From: Lichenicoccus sp965276875
Lineage (GTDB): Bacteria > Pseudomonadota > Alphaproteobacteria > Acetobacterales > Acetobacteraceae
Direction: 5' to 3'
Assembly (NCBI RefSeq): GCF_965276875.1
Contig: NZ_OZ255701.1
Coordinates: 1,798,001-1,862,000, forward strand
DNA: 64,000 bases
In this document: positions 62,662-64,000 of the stretch, piece by piece
Numbering within the stretch: the stretch's first letter is position 1
Layout of the letters: each line of letters opens with the position of its first letter
Made by a program: the position numbers and the translations under genes
Notes under the pieces: model-generated
Database searches by the model: none
Told to the model about the DNA's origin: nothing
What the model saw: the letters and a program-made list of their open reading frames with translations, nothing else

Positions 62662-62907
62662 TCAGAGCAACGAGAACTCGTCGCTAAGCAGGCCGTGCTC
62701 ACCGTGGAACAGGCTGAAGCCGTCGATCACCTGGTCGAGGACCGCATCCTCGTCGCGACGGCGGGCACGCTCACGGTCCACGAAGTCGCCCAGGAGGTCC
62801 TCGAGCGTGCCGCTGAGATTGCGTGTGTAGAGGCGCGCCTGACGGACCAGATCGTCGTTCAGGCTCACATTGATGGCACGTTTTGAGGCGAGACGATCAT
62901 ATCCCAT
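62662..62907 (-). CDS. ccdA: CcdA-family antitoxin
   Basis: An 81-residue antitoxin of the CcdA type. N-terminal ribbon-helix-helix-like segment (KRAINVSLNDDLVRQARL, about residues 9-26) binds operator DNA; the C-terminal half (VIDGFSLFHGEHGLLSDEFS) is the disordered part that neutralises CcdB. It precedes ccdB and likely represses the pair's own promoter upstream of 62907. An inverted stretch of GCATGC-like bases with repeated 'gcgcatg' near 62916-62935 could be the operator, but this is only a guess. Confidence 0.88.
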   Translation of the reverse strand: MGYDRLASKRAINVSLNDDLVRQARLYTRNLSGTLEDLLGDFVDRERARRRDEDAVLDQVIDGFSLFHGEHGLLSDEFSLL

Positions 62908-62961
62908 GGGAAACCTATGCGCATGGCATGCGCATGAATATGCATGTGAAGGGCGCCCAAA

Positions 62962-63581
<620 letters not shown>

Positions 63582-63585
<4 letters not shown>

Positions 63586-64000
63586 GTGCGGAACAGCCTC
63601 GTTGCTTGCGTCTCGTGGCGCATGGCGGCAATGTCCGAGCGCAGGCACATGCCGCCGACATCGTCCAGGGTGGCGTCGCGGCTGGCCCGCGCCGCTTGCG
63701 CGAGTACCGGCTCAAGTGCGGCGAGGGCGCGCAGGCCGTCGGTCTGTCCGAGCGGCACCAGGCGTACCGCGGCGGAGACCATCGCGGCCGCGCTCGCATG
63801 CAGCGCCGCGAGACAGCCGGCATCCTCGTCGATGCCTTCGCGTCGCAAGGCATGGCCGAGGGCGACGCTGAGCGGCCAGGCGGCCGGCGCGTCGGGCTGC
63901 CAGACCGCGACCGCGCGGCCGAACGCGGCCCCTTGAGCGCGCATCTCCTCGGCGCGCTCGCGCGAGGCGGCGCAGGCGTAGGCGAAGTCGGCGAGGGCCG
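63582..64000 (-). CDS. ureF: Urease accessory protein UreF, 5' end outside the window
   Basis: The C-terminal ~139 residues of a UreF protein, which joins UreH/UreD and UreG in the nickel-insertion complex. It is all-helical: AWPLSVALGHALRREGI and CLAALHASAAAMVSAAVRLVPLGQTDGL are characteristic, and the last helices end just before the ureG ATG (ATGA overlap). The reading frame runs on past 64000, so the start lies further right. The context (ureF then ureG) is the normal urease operon order. Confidence 0.9.

Overview
The window is a piece of a high-GC alphaproteobacterial chromosome, most likely from the Rhodospirillales and close to the Acetobacteraceae. The evidence is conserved gene order and gene content rather than any rRNA. 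The order mutY / DUF721 / DsbA-like / smc, the order DUF3576 lipoprotein / leuS / lptE / holA, ccmA-ccmB divergent from acnA, and a tRNA-Arg(CCU) gene split by a group I intron are all familiar from this class.

Layout. Bases 1-2115 hold the end of a polysaccharide locus (an O-acyltransferase tail, an epimerase and glucose-1-phosphate cytidylyltransferase). Bases 2156-6822 carry a CBS protein, ccmBA and aconitase. Bases 6823-7905 are a scar: a broken and an intact copy of a small coiled-coil gene, degenerate 29-nt CRISPR repeats (one pair exactly 32 nt apart) and what looks like the first ~75 codons of cas3. I read this as a type I-E CRISPR-Cas locus collapsed by deletion. Bases 7918-14524 are housekeeping genes (mutY, dciA-like, thioredoxin-fold, smc). 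Bases 14442-17567 are a five-gene minus-strand operon: ECF sigma factor, anti-sigma, periplasmic sensor, secreted phosphoesterase and WxxGxW protein. Bases 17678-29229 hold an SDR/LysR pair, a tightly overlapping rpe / heparinase / glycosyltransferase / MscS operon, a two-gene HEPN module next to rsmB, and two orphan genes of unknown function. Bases 29285-45885 are mostly core genes (yggS homologue, kup, hemW, nucleoside hydrolase, lytic transglycosylase, old yellow enzyme plus aldehyde dehydrogenase divergent from a SARP-type regulator, leuS, lptE, holA).

Bases 45907-56768 are an accessory surface-polysaccharide region: FkbH-like protein, GT61, methyltransferase, a hydrolase-like/sulfotransferase fusion, GT4, GT2 and a small repeat protein. 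Its left half is visibly richer in A+T and contains fragments of two insertion-sequence families. At 57017-57351 lies the intron-containing tRNA-Arg. It is followed by a pectate-lyase-fold protein, small exported proteins, an isomerase/SDR divergent pair, an exported VOC protein coupled to a Gly/His-rich lipoprotein, a ccdAB toxin-antitoxin pair, and the urease accessory genes ureG and ureF (ureF runs off the end).

The most interesting items are the group I intron in tRNA-Arg, the collapsed type I-E locus with its duplicated small gene, the HEPN module, and the sulfotransferase fusion with its neighbouring repeat protein. No intact, clearly new defence or mobile system is visible. The unknown pairs at 24464-25282 and 26862-29229 are the best candidates for undescribed function.
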